This document shows positions 7,975 to 16,229 of a DNA stretch of 62,871 bases, piece by piece (positions within the stretch are counted from its first letter, which is position 1; the number at the start of each line of letters is the position of its first letter). Under the pieces are notes generated by a model. That model was not told where the DNA came from. It did no database searches and saw nothing but the letters and a program-made list of their open reading frames with translations. The DNA is from a virus. The stretch is from the IMG/VR virus record IMGVR_UViG_3300032516_000020, positions 1-62,871 of that record; one strand, given 5' to 3'. Position numbers and translations under genes: made by a program.

Positions 7975-8518
7975 ACTCTTTTAGTTTTTCAATGTCAAGA
8001 ATTTCATTTTCTAAAATAAACCCACTCCAAACTTCCATAGATTCATCAAAGTCTACACCAAGCTTTTCTTCCCAATACTTCCTAAGATCATCTGTCTTAT
8101 TAAAGACACGATGTTGCAAGGACACTTCATCTTTGAAATATCCATTACGTTTCATCTTAACAACCTTTGGAAACACTTCTTGAAATGCTGCAGAAGTTTT
8201 AGAATATTTGCCTTGCTTAACAAGCTCAATGTCTCTTTTGAATTTACCATCAAGCTGATATACAATTACAACATATCCATCTTCATAATCATAATCCTCG
8301 ACTACACTTCTAACACTTTCATATTCCTCCTGAAGGAAGTCTCTGAATAGACCTATATCATTTGGTTTAAATAATAAATACACACAGTCGTTATACACTG
8401 TGTCTGTTTTAACATCATCAATATATCCATTGATGTAATTGTGATGCTGTAACTTATCCCTTCCTATCTTTAGTGTGGGGACAATAAATATACTTGTGAT
8501 TGTTTTCTTTATATCCAT
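7967..8518 (-). CDS. Hypothetical protein, 183 residues
   Basis: No family recognised. Alternating beta-rich and helical segments (TITSIFIVPTLKIG near the start; YEDGYVVIVYQLDGKFKRDI mid-way) indicate a folded globular domain. The start ATG overlaps the stop of the upstream PD-(D/E)XK nuclease gene, so the two are probably translated in a coupled way, which hints at a recombination-related role. Confidence 0.65.
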   Translation of the reverse strand: MDIKKTITSIFIVPTLKIGRDKLQHHNYINGYIDDVKTDTVYNDCVYLLFKPNDIGLFRDFLQEEYESVRSVVEDYDYEDGYVVIVYQLDGKFKRDIELVKQGKYSKTSAAFQEVFPKVVKMKRNGYFKDEVSLQHRVFNKTDDLRKYWEEKLGVDFDESMEVWSGFILENEILDIEKLKEYV

Positions 8519-9570
8519 TAATTCTTGAGGTTTACAATTCCATTATTAATATAATTTTCTCTGCTGATGTTCCATACATCATTAGCCAAAGCCCATTTAA
8601 GATCTTCAATGATTTGTTTTACACCAGGATATTTACGTCCTTTATGTTCAAACCCATGATAGGCATTTAACATGTCAGATTGATCTGTTGTATAAATCAA
8701 TGGACTGAAATAGTTAGTGCTGTCACAAACTATGAATCTTGGATATTGTACATCATATCCAGACACCTCACTTTGAGAATCTATTGTCAGGCTTTTTACA
8801 GCATGAAAATACAAATATGCCTGAATATATGCTCTACGATAGAGATAGTATTCTTCTAAGAAGTTCTCAACAGACCATGTGCATTTAAGATCATAAATCC
8901 ATATCTTCTTCTCACTGTGGTCAATTATCATCTTATCAAGCATACTCTTGAACAGATGTGAATCTACAGAATATCCCTCAATCTGAAACTGGTTATGCAC
9001 TGTATAACGTGCACTGTTCAATAGATTAACAACATCTGCAGTGATGGAATTTGTTCTCAGCTCATTTACAATTCTTTCAGCATTTGTAACATCTTCTGTT
9101 GTAATCACTGTAAGCTTTTTAGCTCTCACCTCTCTAATCTCTTTGTAAAATATTTCTGCATCACTTCCTACAAACTTAGCAAGTACAGCTTCATATTTAA
9201 TCTTGAATCCAGAATCTGTATATGCATCCTTAGAAATATCTTCAAACGATCTTGTTACATTGCCCATCTCATCTGTTGCATTAACTGTATGTCTATACAA
9301 AGCCTCAACAAACTCATTCATAAGTCCTGTTGGTGCAGAAAGACATGTAGACATATAAAATCTACCATCAAACTCTTCTGGTTCTAACAATAATGTTTCC
9401 ACCACTCTGCCTGTAACAGCAGCTTTAGAATCTTCATCTTCTACAACCTCACTAAGTATATATTTCTTCTGATACTTTCTCCTGTTCATGGAGAACTCTT
9501 TTAAGCTAGAGGAGCTATCTAATGTCAGAGCTCTATAATTAGCCTCTGTTTTGGTTTTACCTGTAATCAT
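8518..9570 (-). CDS. PD-(D/E)XK superfamily nuclease (RecB/RecE-like)
   Basis: A 350-residue nuclease. Motifs: SSSSLKEFSMNRRKYQ (residues 19-34, substrate-entry helix), TGRVVETLLLEP (53-64, equivalent of G-x-x-x-H in the AddB/RecB family but with Glu), and the metal site DKMIIDHSEKKIWIYDLK (residues 212-229, D plus DLK) followed by a helix with Gln at the expected position (YIQAYLYF). Such enzymes in crAss-like phages pair with RecA or Sak-type ATPases for end processing. Overlaps neighbours at both ends by 1-4 nt. Family firm, substrate inferred. Confidence 0.8.
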   Translation of the reverse strand: MITGKTKTEANYRALTLDSSSSLKEFSMNRRKYQKKYILSEVVEDEDSKAAVTGRVVETLLLEPEEFDGRFYMSTCLSAPTGLMNEFVEALYRHTVNATDEMGNVTRSFEDISKDAYTDSGFKIKYEAVLAKFVGSDAEIFYKEIREVRAKKLTVITTEDVTNAERIVNELRTNSITADVVNLLNSARYTVHNQFQIEGYSVDSHLFKSMLDKMIIDHSEKKIWIYDLKCTWSVENFLEEYYLYRRAYIQAYLYFHAVKSLTIDSQSEVSGYDVQYPRFIVCDSTNYFSPLIYTTDQSDMLNAYHGFEHKGRKYPGVKQIIEDLKWALANDVWNISRENYINNGIVNLKN

Positions 9571-9851
9571 AAATCTTTATTTGTTTTAGTTTTAAAATCC
9601 ATGTTTCTAACAGCTCCTGGAGGAAGCTTCTGAACAATCTCATCTAGCTTTTCACAATCCCACCCTTTGCCATTCATAGGATTGCCCCATACACGAATGT
9701 CATCAGAATAGAAATGTTTCATTACGCCTTTGTCCAGTCTCACCACCCAAATAGTGTTCACATTAACTCCATAGTCTATTATGAACATAGCTTCACCATC
9801 TCCTAATGGAGTGTGCACCTCAATTGTTGGATTAAGTTGTAGCATCATCAT
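9567..9851 (-). CDS. Hypothetical protein, 94 residues
   Basis: Start chosen at the ATG triplet cluster 9845-9851 because the longer frame to 9875 begins with TTG. The product begins MMMLQLNPTIEVHTPLGDGE and contains a likely beta-barrel or KOW/SH3-like stretch (TPLGDGEAMFIIDYG, TIWVVRLDKG), a pattern seen in small phage proteins that track line spacing of loops; no firm family. Overlaps both neighbours. Confidence 0.55.
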   Translation of the reverse strand: MMMLQLNPTIEVHTPLGDGEAMFIIDYGVNVNTIWVVRLDKGVMKHFYSDDIRVWGNPMNGKGWDCEKLDEIVQKLPPGAVRNMDFKTKTNKDL

Positions 9852-10089
9852 AAGCTTTCTGTTTAAATGCGTCAATAATATATGGCACCATAGCCCTTAC
9901 TTCTCTAGGAACTCTCTGAAAGAACCATCTAACGTCCACTTCATACTCATTTCCATGAGGATCTACACCTTGTGGGTATATTATCCAAAACTTGTGTTCT
10001 GCTCCATTGAGCTCAACAGATCCTTCATAACATATCTCTGTGAATGAGGGGTCTCTGTTAATACTGACTTTCAATTGTTGTTCTTCCAT
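9832..10089 (-). CDS. Hypothetical protein, 85 residues
   Basis: The ATG at 10089 (MEEQQLKVSINRDPSFTE) is preferred over the longer frame because of its A-rich leader and position directly after the preceding gene. Contains YEGSVELNGAEHKFWIIYPQ, a beta-sheet-like segment, and an acidic/Arg-rich helix at the end. No family recognised. Confidence 0.55.
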   Translation of the reverse strand: MEEQQLKVSINRDPSFTEICYEGSVELNGAEHKFWIIYPQGVDPHGNEYEVDVRWFFQRVPREVRAMVPYIIDAFKQKAYDDATT

Positions 10090-10093
10090 AATT

Positions 10094-10342
10094 TTATTTT
10101 TTAGGATTCCATTTATAAGATAGGAGTCTATAAGGAGTTTTAAACTTAGCTTCACTTATGATTTTTCTTCCAACACATTCTTTTTGAAGTTGTTCAGAAG
10201 AAAGAGTCATATACTTTCCACTATAAAAAACTGTAAAGTTTTCATTCACATTAACACAATCTCTTACATTGTGATCTATAAGATCTATACAATCGTTGTG
10301 TAATTTTTCAACTGTTCTTTCGTATTTTTCCATTCTTTTCAT
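10094..10342 (-). CDS. Hypothetical protein, 82 residues
   Basis: Start chosen at 10342 (MKRMEKYERTVEKLHNDCID), overlapping the HNH gene end by 35 nt; a second ATG at 10333 is equally possible. The first half is helical and charged, and the second half contains FTVFYSGKYMTLSSEQLQKE. No family recognised. Confidence 0.5.
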   Translation of the reverse strand: MKRMEKYERTVEKLHNDCIDLIDHNVRDCVNVNENFTVFYSGKYMTLSSEQLQKECVGRKIISEAKFKTPYRLLSYKWNPKK

Positions 10343-10712
10343 TTTGAGTTTTAACATTATGGCACTTCTCACATAAAATTTGCAAATTGTCAATTTCACA
10401 GAAGAGTCTTTCAACAAATCCTGGTAGATCATTAGCACAGTTTAATGAACCTGCAGGTCTTATATGATCAACATTAATCTTCTTATCAGGAAACCAACTT
10501 TTACATTCGTTACATTGATATTCAAACTTCTGTCTTTTCAAGGGACCTTTATAAGTTCTTCTGTTAGCCATTTTACATTGCGTAATAGGTTTCCAAAATC
10601 TACTCTTTTGTCTTAGTCCACTCCTGATGAAACTCCAAAACGCACTCTCTGTGAGCGTACCAGCATTTCTAGTTTTAGGTGCTTTAGCAACAGCCTTTTT
10701 CTTCTTTATCAT
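10308..10712 (-). CDS. HNH endonuclease
   Basis: A 134-residue protein with a classical HNH module: YQCNECKSWFP (zinc pair), INVDHIRPAGSL (catalytic DH), and NLQILCEKCHNVKT (Asn, second zinc pair, final His). A basic N-terminal 60 residues (KKKKAVAKAPKTR) precede it. This subclass of small phage HNH proteins is often near packaging or replication genes and some act in packaging; here it heads a unit just after the terminator of the rIIB-like gene. Role uncertain. Confidence 0.85.
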   Translation of the reverse strand: MIKKKKAVAKAPKTRNAGTLTESAFWSFIRSGLRQKSRFWKPITQCKMANRRTYKGPLKRQKFEYQCNECKSWFPDKKINVDHIRPAGSLNCANDLPGFVERLFCEIDNLQILCEKCHNVKTQNEKNGKIRKNS

Positions 10713-10722
10713 AATTAAAAAA

Positions 10723-10756
10723 ATGTCTCACAATTTACTAAAAAACTGTGAGACAT
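10723..10756 (-). terminator. Intrinsic terminator after rIIB-like gene
   Basis: Perfect 10-bp stem ATGTCTCACA/TGTGAGACAT (10723-10732, 10747-10756), on the minus strand followed by a run of seven T. It separates the rII genes from the HNH unit. Confidence 0.85.
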
Positions 10757-10767
10757 AATTTATTTAA

Positions 10768-12279
10768 TTAGTCAATAATATTGATTCTATTGGCAATTTC
10801 ATGCTTCATTTCCTCTAGAGAAGAAACAATGTTCTTGATCTCTGAAACACTGATGTGTGGCAAGTTGAAATCATATTTCTTAGCCTCTGCAACAAAGCCT
10901 GCTTTCACTTTCTCTTCAAGACTTTGAAGTTCGTTGATAGCATATTGCTCGTCCAATTGTAAGAAATCAAAATCACGTGAGTTCATAATTTCATCTGCTT
11001 CCTGAACAGTGGTAGTCATGAATGGAAGATACTCATAGCAACGACCCTTCTCTTCACCAATACCTACAACTTTCATAGGATTGTGTAAAGTGAACACAGT
11101 GGTATCACCACACAATACATAAGGAGCTGTGTGACCAGCAAAGTGTAATCCTGCTGTAGCACAATCCTGTGTAGACCAATTACACTCATCAATAGGCATA
11201 CTTACAACCTGACCAACACGAATGTCAAATGTCTTAGTCCAGTTGTCTGTATATCTATTCTCATGTCTATTAGGAAGATCAAGATAGAGTTCTGTCAAAA
11301 GACCAATCTTCTCTCCATGCTCTATTTCAATCTGATGTGTATATTCACCTTCTCCATCACACACATCACATGCTGTGTATTCATTGTAATCCTCATCCCA
11401 AGATTCACCAGATCCCTCACAATTATCACATTCTGCTACTTTAGCTTCATAAAGATCATCATTGTGAACCAATTTGTATTCTCCATTCTCAAGGAACACA
11501 GTGTAGTTATCAGGACTCTTCTTCCATACAGCTTTCACCTTGTTGTATGCATTGCTTACAAAATCTACAAGAGATGCAGAACCATGTTTAACAACGATGT
11601 TCCTAAGAGCAATAAAGAAACCTTGTTTAGTAATCTTCATACCATTCTTATTAAGGAAGTCATAAAGACTATCTGCAACTTCTGCTCTTGGATTCAGACA
11701 GCACCACATAAAGAATCTCTTGTGAGCTAAGAAGTTTTCATCATCACTGATGCAATATTCTATTTCCTCTTGAGATAAATGAACATTGTTTACATAAGGA
11801 TAGACAATCTCAATAAACTTTTCTACGAGCAACTGAGGAAGACTTCTGTTAATACCCTTTAGATAAACTGTATTACCCTCCACCTTGAAGTGTTGAAGAC
11901 CTTTCAATTGATCAATGCCCTTGTGAAGAGCTCTAAGTTTTGCAACTTCAGCTTCTCTGTCTCTTTTCTCAGAAACCACATCTGATGAAGCAATGATCAA
12001 ATAGATGTCTTCTTCTGTCATTGCTGCTTTAGCCATAACAAAATCCTTTGCTGTTGCATTTGGCTTTGTGAGAATCTCACCATCCTTCATAACAACAGTC
12101 AATACATCATTTACCATTTTGATGTTTAGATAGGGTACTCGCTTATCTACATCATAGTCACTTCCAGGAACATCATTGTCTTCTTGTTCCATTAAACTTT
12201 CGATCTTGTTAGTGATAACTTTTTCTACTGCAAATTCAATTTTACTTTTGAACCATTGCATGCTGAGGAATTTACTCAT
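10768..12279 (-). CDS. rIIB: rIIB-like protein with DnaJ-type zinc motif
   Basis: A 503-residue protein lying directly downstream of rIIA, the same order as in T4. The N-terminal half (residues 50-240) carries the pattern seen in phage rIIB homologues (NDVLTVVMKDGEI, a later HKRFFMWCCLNPRAEV). Residues 284-311 hold two CxxCxGxG-like repeats (CDNCEGSG, CDVCDGEG), a DnaJ central-domain zinc motif absent from the 312-residue T4 protein. The C-terminus is a charged helix. T4 rII proteins affect lysis inhibition and confer growth in lambda lysogens, with the molecular mechanism unclear. Identification relies on synteny plus general similarity. Confidence 0.7.
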   Translation of the reverse strand: MSKFLSMQWFKSKIEFAVEKVITNKIESLMEQEDNDVPGSDYDVDKRVPYLNIKMVNDVLTVVMKDGEILTKPNATAKDFVMAKAAMTEEDIYLIIASSDVVSEKRDREAEVAKLRALHKGIDQLKGLQHFKVEGNTVYLKGINRSLPQLLVEKFIEIVYPYVNNVHLSQEEIEYCISDDENFLAHKRFFMWCCLNPRAEVADSLYDFLNKNGMKITKQGFFIALRNIVVKHGSASLVDFVSNAYNKVKAVWKKSPDNYTVFLENGEYKLVHNDDLYEAKVAECDNCEGSGESWDEDYNEYTACDVCDGEGEYTHQIEIEHGEKIGLLTELYLDLPNRHENRYTDNWTKTFDIRVGQVVSMPIDECNWSTQDCATAGLHFAGHTAPYVLCGDTTVFTLHNPMKVVGIGEEKGRCYEYLPFMTTTVQEADEIMNSRDFDFLQLDEQYAINELQSLEEKVKAGFVAEAKKYDFNLPHISVSEIKNIVSSLEEMKHEIANRINIID

Positions 12280-12306
12280 TTTGTTTTTTGTTTTAAATTT
12301 TAAAAT

Positions 12307-12329
12307 GGGGGAGTGTATATATCTCCCCC
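12307..12329 (-). terminator. Hairpin between rIIA and rIIB (attenuator-like)
   Basis: Perfect 7-bp GC-rich stem GGGGGAG/CTCCCCC (12307-12313, 12323-12329) with a 9-nt loop. On the minus strand it is followed by ATTTTAAAATTT, a weak T-tract, so partial termination between the two rII genes is likely and would set their ratio. Confidence 0.65.
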
Positions 12330-12338
12330 TTATTGTTT

Positions 12339-14687
12339 CTAGTCTTCTAATAATGTTTCAACAATTTCTTCTATTAGTTCTGTAGGAACATCTTCATTCA
12401 TCTTGATGTTGTAGTTCTTCCAGTCAAGTCTTCTTCTATGATATTTAAGCATATCTCTTATGATAGAAATCATAGAGTCTTTTTCCCAATCACCACCACC
12501 ATAATAGGAAGACTTGTCAAGCAAGGTTTCAACAAACCCATATCTGTCTAAGAAAGCTTTCACTTCTTTATAGATAGTATAGATTTCACCATCAAATAAA
12601 TTGTTCTCTTCTGCTAAAGCCACTATAGCTGAATAGAATGTATCACCTGCATATATGAAATGATTATTCCTATACTCTTCAAGGAGCTCAAGTTTGCTAG
12701 TAAGATCTTCTGACAAGCATTTTAATCTTTCACTCTTACTAAAAGTATCATTATACTTATCTATCAATTGCTTAACTAAATATGCAGTGACAATTCTCTT
12801 AAATGGTTTGTTCTTACCTTCCATAAATGTTTCAAGTTTTATCCAGTTATGTAATTCAAATTTCTCCATGTTCTTCATCTCTCTCTCTGAGACAGCTACA
12901 AACTTAATATGTGTCTTTTTAAGACCATGTGTAATCTTAAAGAGATGATCCATAGCTGTTGTGTCAGCTTCAACCTGACGACCATACACTGTGAGATAAC
13001 TTTTCTTATGAAGATCTTCCAATTTATATGTTGTAGGAACCCATTTACAGTTTTTACCATCTACATATCTCTCAAGAGGAGAAGCTTCTTTACCAACAAT
13101 CTCACCCTTAAGTTTGATTCTTCTCACCTTAGGACCAATTGTTCCTCCAGATATGGTGATTTTAGCCTTCTTCTTGGAATCAATCCAATCCTGAGGAACT
13201 TCTATATCCTCAATCTTTGGAAGACTGCCAACATACATAGCTACAATAGATTGAAACTCCTTAATAGCAGCTCTCCATAGATGTCTCTGGATCTTTCTAA
13301 GACCAATTATGTCCATATAAGTTTCATAATCACTTGACTTATTTATATTACCAAGCTTATAAGATTTAACCTTCTTAATTAGAAACTTATTATTTCCATA
13401 TCCTGAGTTCTTACCCATTAGCTCTCTCAAATAATCTTTCTTCTTACCAGATAGTTTATCATCATAAATAAAATGTCTGTCTTTGGTCATGTCACCAATT
13501 CTGATAACACTGTCCCAATGTCTTTTACATTCTCTGAATTTACCATGATCTATCTTAAACCTCACATGATATTCATTAAGAATATAATCTCTATTTCTGT
13601 AAAGAGTTTTGAGATCGAGGATGTTGATACCTTTCAGTTTAGGATGAGCTATTCCTGTTGTAGAAAATTGTTCCAATCCAGAAATATCATACGTTTTGCC
13701 ATTAAAATCAAGGTTTCTTTTATCACTACTATAATAGTTCATGATTTCAATGATGTTAGTTGTTTCAAATATACTTTCGTTATATTTCAACACCATGTAT
13801 TCAGAAACTTGTTCAATCTTCTCCATTATAATGGCTTTAGCTTCCTTAGTATATCTAATAGACTCTCTATTAGGCGTAGGAAATAGTCCATCAGTTAATC
13901 CAAATCTCAATGCTATTGGGAAATATATAGTGTCAGGAATTCCCACCTTATCAAACTCCAAAGGATAGTAGACATTGTCTAAGCATATATGCATTTTACT
14001 ATCTGTAGCAAGAGGAGACTGTTGAAAATGCTCACTTCTGATGATTTTAAAATTGTTATCTACATCACCACCAGGAACATCAAAATACACACTCTCAAAA
14101 TAAGCAAGTTGCTCATTTATCTTACTATAAAAGTCACTTCTGTCATAATACTGAACAGGAACAATCACCTTTACACCATTTCCTTCTTTTGTAGGCTTTT
14201 CATACAAAAGATCAATTGTATTGGTGTCTTCTCCTTCATACATCATATACTTACGTTCCATACCATCCTTACGACATACAAAATAGAAACTAGAACTATA
14301 AGCTAAGGGAGCTTTGAAACCTAGACCCATCATTCCTAACTCTGTTGTACTATTACGCTTTGTACTCTTACCATATTTACTAATGATGTTTCTTACATCA
14401 TCTGCATCTAGACCAATACCAAAATCTTCAACACAGAAATCATAGTTGTTAGATCCATTTGGCTTAAATGATACAACGATTGGTTTGTCAACACCAGCTC
14501 TTCTATGACTATCTAGTGCATTAGATGCACATTCTCTGATAGTGGAGCCTATTGAATCTGAATAGAGATTCTTACTTAACATCTGCATCAATATTTGTGC
14601 AGAATCTAAGTCTAATGACATACCAATTGATTCTTGTGATTGTCCTTCTTGCTGGACAATGGCTTCTGTTTGCTTCTCAAGTATCAT
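12339..14687 (-). CDS. rIIA: rIIA-like GHKL ATPase
   Basis: A 782-residue protein with an N-terminal Hsp90/GyrB/MutL-type ATPase domain: N-box IRECASNALDS (E52, N56), Mg/ATP motif VEDFGIGLD (residues 86-94), and GMMGLGFKAP (118-127). This domain layout followed by a long unassigned C-terminal region matches T4 rIIA (725 residues). T4 rIIA associates with the membrane with rIIB and protects the infection against host exclusion systems; the mechanism is not settled. It begins MILEKQ, the same six residues as the HNH gene just upstream. Confidence 0.85.
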   Translation of the reverse strand: MILEKQTEAIVQQEGQSQESIGMSLDLDSAQILMQMLSKNLYSDSIGSTIRECASNALDSHRRAGVDKPIVVSFKPNGSNNYDFCVEDFGIGLDADDVRNIISKYGKSTKRNSTTELGMMGLGFKAPLAYSSSFYFVCRKDGMERKYMMYEGEDTNTIDLLYEKPTKEGNGVKVIVPVQYYDRSDFYSKINEQLAYFESVYFDVPGGDVDNNFKIIRSEHFQQSPLATDSKMHICLDNVYYPLEFDKVGIPDTIYFPIALRFGLTDGLFPTPNRESIRYTKEAKAIIMEKIEQVSEYMVLKYNESIFETTNIIEIMNYYSSDKRNLDFNGKTYDISGLEQFSTTGIAHPKLKGINILDLKTLYRNRDYILNEYHVRFKIDHGKFRECKRHWDSVIRIGDMTKDRHFIYDDKLSGKKKDYLRELMGKNSGYGNNKFLIKKVKSYKLGNINKSSDYETYMDIIGLRKIQRHLWRAAIKEFQSIVAMYVGSLPKIEDIEVPQDWIDSKKKAKITISGGTIGPKVRRIKLKGEIVGKEASPLERYVDGKNCKWVPTTYKLEDLHKKSYLTVYGRQVEADTTAMDHLFKITHGLKKTHIKFVAVSEREMKNMEKFELHNWIKLETFMEGKNKPFKRIVTAYLVKQLIDKYNDTFSKSERLKCLSEDLTSKLELLEEYRNNHFIYAGDTFYSAIVALAEENNLFDGEIYTIYKEVKAFLDRYGFVETLLDKSSYYGGGDWEKDSMISIIRDMLKYHRRRLDWKNYNIKMNEDVPTELIEEIVETLLED

Positions 14688-15118
14688 ATTTTATTTTTTA
14701 GTTTTTTATATTGGTTACCTTTAAATTGTTTTTTGCCTTTTTGTAAGGCATGATTTTCATTTTCTTCTTTGCTTACCCATTCTAAATTCCAAATTTCATT
14801 ACATTCTTTATTACAGTTTATGTGATTTACTTCTGGTTTATTTTCTGGATTACATAGAAAATGTAGAGCAACAAGTCTGTGTACTGAAAATTTATAAGAC
14901 TTATCAGAATGTAACTGTACAACTAGATAACCTCTTGAGGTTTTAAAAGGTTTTTTAATTTTTTCATTAACTTTTCTAATTCCTTTTTCTCCAGTTTTAC
15001 TTGTATGTATTGCAGTTCTCTCTAATGAAAGTATATTTCCTTTACTAGATATTTTATACAAACCTTCAAATCCTGTTACATCTTTCCAGACTTCTAAGTC
15101 TTGTTTTTCTAAAATCAT
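14684..15118 (-). CDS. NUMOD4-HNH homing endonuclease
   Basis: Start at ATG 15118 (144 residues); the longer frame is an artefact over the preceding gene. Residues 10-28 (WKDVTGFEGLYKISSKGNI) are a NUMOD4 DNA-binding module, and HRLVALHF with VNHINCNKECNEIWNLEW is the HNH core. A C-terminal basic stretch (KGKKQFKGNQYKKLKN) resembles a partial NUMOD3. It lies between a hypothetical gene and rIIA, overlapping both by 4 nt, the expected position for a free-standing homing gene targeting rIIA. Confidence 0.9.
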   Translation of the reverse strand: MILEKQDLEVWKDVTGFEGLYKISSKGNILSLERTAIHTSKTGEKGIRKVNEKIKKPFKTSRGYLVVQLHSDKSYKFSVHRLVALHFLCNPENKPEVNHINCNKECNEIWNLEWVSKEENENHALQKGKKQFKGNQYKKLKNKI

Positions 15119-15501
15119 TTTTGAATAAAGTTTAATGTTAATAATGCTTCTCTTGATTTTTCGTATATTTCTCTGTCTTCTTGCTCTGTAAATATGTCTT
15201 CTATGTTTGTTATTTTCATCACTCTTGTCGTATGTACAACATTTATGTATGATTTCCATAAACACTTTGTAGTAAACCCTTTCTCAAACTTTTTAGTTCT
15301 CCAACTTTTCTTTTTTTTTTCATCAGATTCTAATAGCCATTCTTGGTAAGTGTTATATACACTACTAGGGCTTCCCCAATAATAATATTGTAATGTACCA
15401 CGACCATCTCCTGTATACCATCCAAAGCTTATATGATTTCCATTGCTAATAGCAATAAAGTCTCCAGGGTGTAACACACCTCCATATTTTATTTTTCTCA
15501 T
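15115..15501 (-). CDS. Hypothetical protein, 128 residues
   Basis: Begins MRKIKYGGVLHPGDFIAIS and has an aromatic-rich beta segment (GWYTGDGRGTLQYYYWG), then a Lys-rich helical half. The KYGG..HPGD..AI pattern is plausible for a small SH3-like fold. Overlaps the homing nuclease start by 4 nt. No family recognised. Confidence 0.6.
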   Translation of the reverse strand: MRKIKYGGVLHPGDFIAISNGNHISFGWYTGDGRGTLQYYYWGSPSSVYNTYQEWLLESDEKKKKSWRTKKFEKGFTTKCLWKSYINVVHTTRVMKITNIEDIFTEQEDREIYEKSREALLTLNFIQK

Positions 15502-15512
15502 GTTTTAGTGTT

Positions 15513-16229
15513 TTAGAATGGTGGGAGTTCATCCAACCAATCGATTGTAAAATTGTTGTTGTCTTTCAAAACTTTATTCACCTTACCAAACACACCCTCT
15601 GTATCCCATTCTGTTTGCTTATAAGAAGCAGATGCTGGATGTGATAAGACAAATGTCCATTTGAAAGGACCAACAAGCTTTTTGTATTTAGCAGCGTCCT
15701 TACCTAAGAATATTACAGGAGCTCCTTCTGTCTCTATACAATCAAAGAAATGTTTGACAAAAGGTTCCCAGAGTGCTATATGTGAACCTGCTTTATTTAT
15801 TTCTGTAGTGAGAGCTGCGTTAATCATCAGAACACCTTGTTTAGCTAAATAGCTAACATCTGATGGGAATAGAGCATTAAGATTAAGCCCTTCAAACAGC
15901 TCATCTTCTACACCATGATAGAACTTCTCAAGGGAAGGTTGTATCTCTTTAGTTATAGAACATCCCATAAGAAGACCATCTGCTACATAGCTTCCACTCT
16001 TTTCTGAGTGATAGGGACACATACCCATCATCACCACCTTAAGATCTGTGAGAGGTGTTTCTTTAAATGCTCTAAATACATTAGAAGAAAGAGGGGCAAT
16101 CTTCTTGCCCCTTCCACTCTCCTTCTTTAAATATGCATAAATCTCATCACACGCTGCACTCTCAATGAATGGCTTCATTTTCTCATGCCAGCTCTCATGA
16201 AAGCAATCTTTAAATTTATCCCAAAGCAT
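15513..16229 (-). CDS. ung: Uracil-DNA glycosylase family 1 homologue lacking the catalytic Asp
   Basis: 238 residues, normal UDG length. Family 1 landmarks are present: VVMMGMCPYH (residues 65-74, equivalent of GQDPYH), ADGLLMGCS (83-91), QGVLMINAALT (131-141, with the uracil-binding Asn137), and LSHPASASY (195-203, with His197). However the catalytic Asp of GQDPYH is Cys71 here, and Gln is Met. In E. coli Asp64 activates water and its loss strongly reduces activity. The product may be a weak enzyme, a uracil-binding protein or an inhibitor/decoy. Overlaps DUF932 by 14 nt. Confidence 0.85.
   Translation of the reverse strand: MLWDKFKDCFHESWHEKMKPFIESAACDEIYAYLKKESGRGKKIAPLSSNVFRAFKETPLTDLKVVMMGMCPYHSEKSGSYVADGLLMGCSITKEIQPSLEKFYHGVEDELFEGLNLNALFPSDVSYLAKQGVLMINAALTTEINKAGSHIALWEPFVKHFFDCIETEGAPVIFLGKDAAKYKKLVGPFKWTFVLSHPASASYKQTEWDTEGVFGKVNKVLKDNNNFTIDWLDELPPF

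Noticed and set aside
9655-9668. CCCACCCTT copy inside a gene
   Set aside because: It is within coding sequence (AKGWD codons) and likely chance; a similar copy occurs in PolB at about 25926. Only intergenic copies with the GGGTGGGAATA partner were kept.
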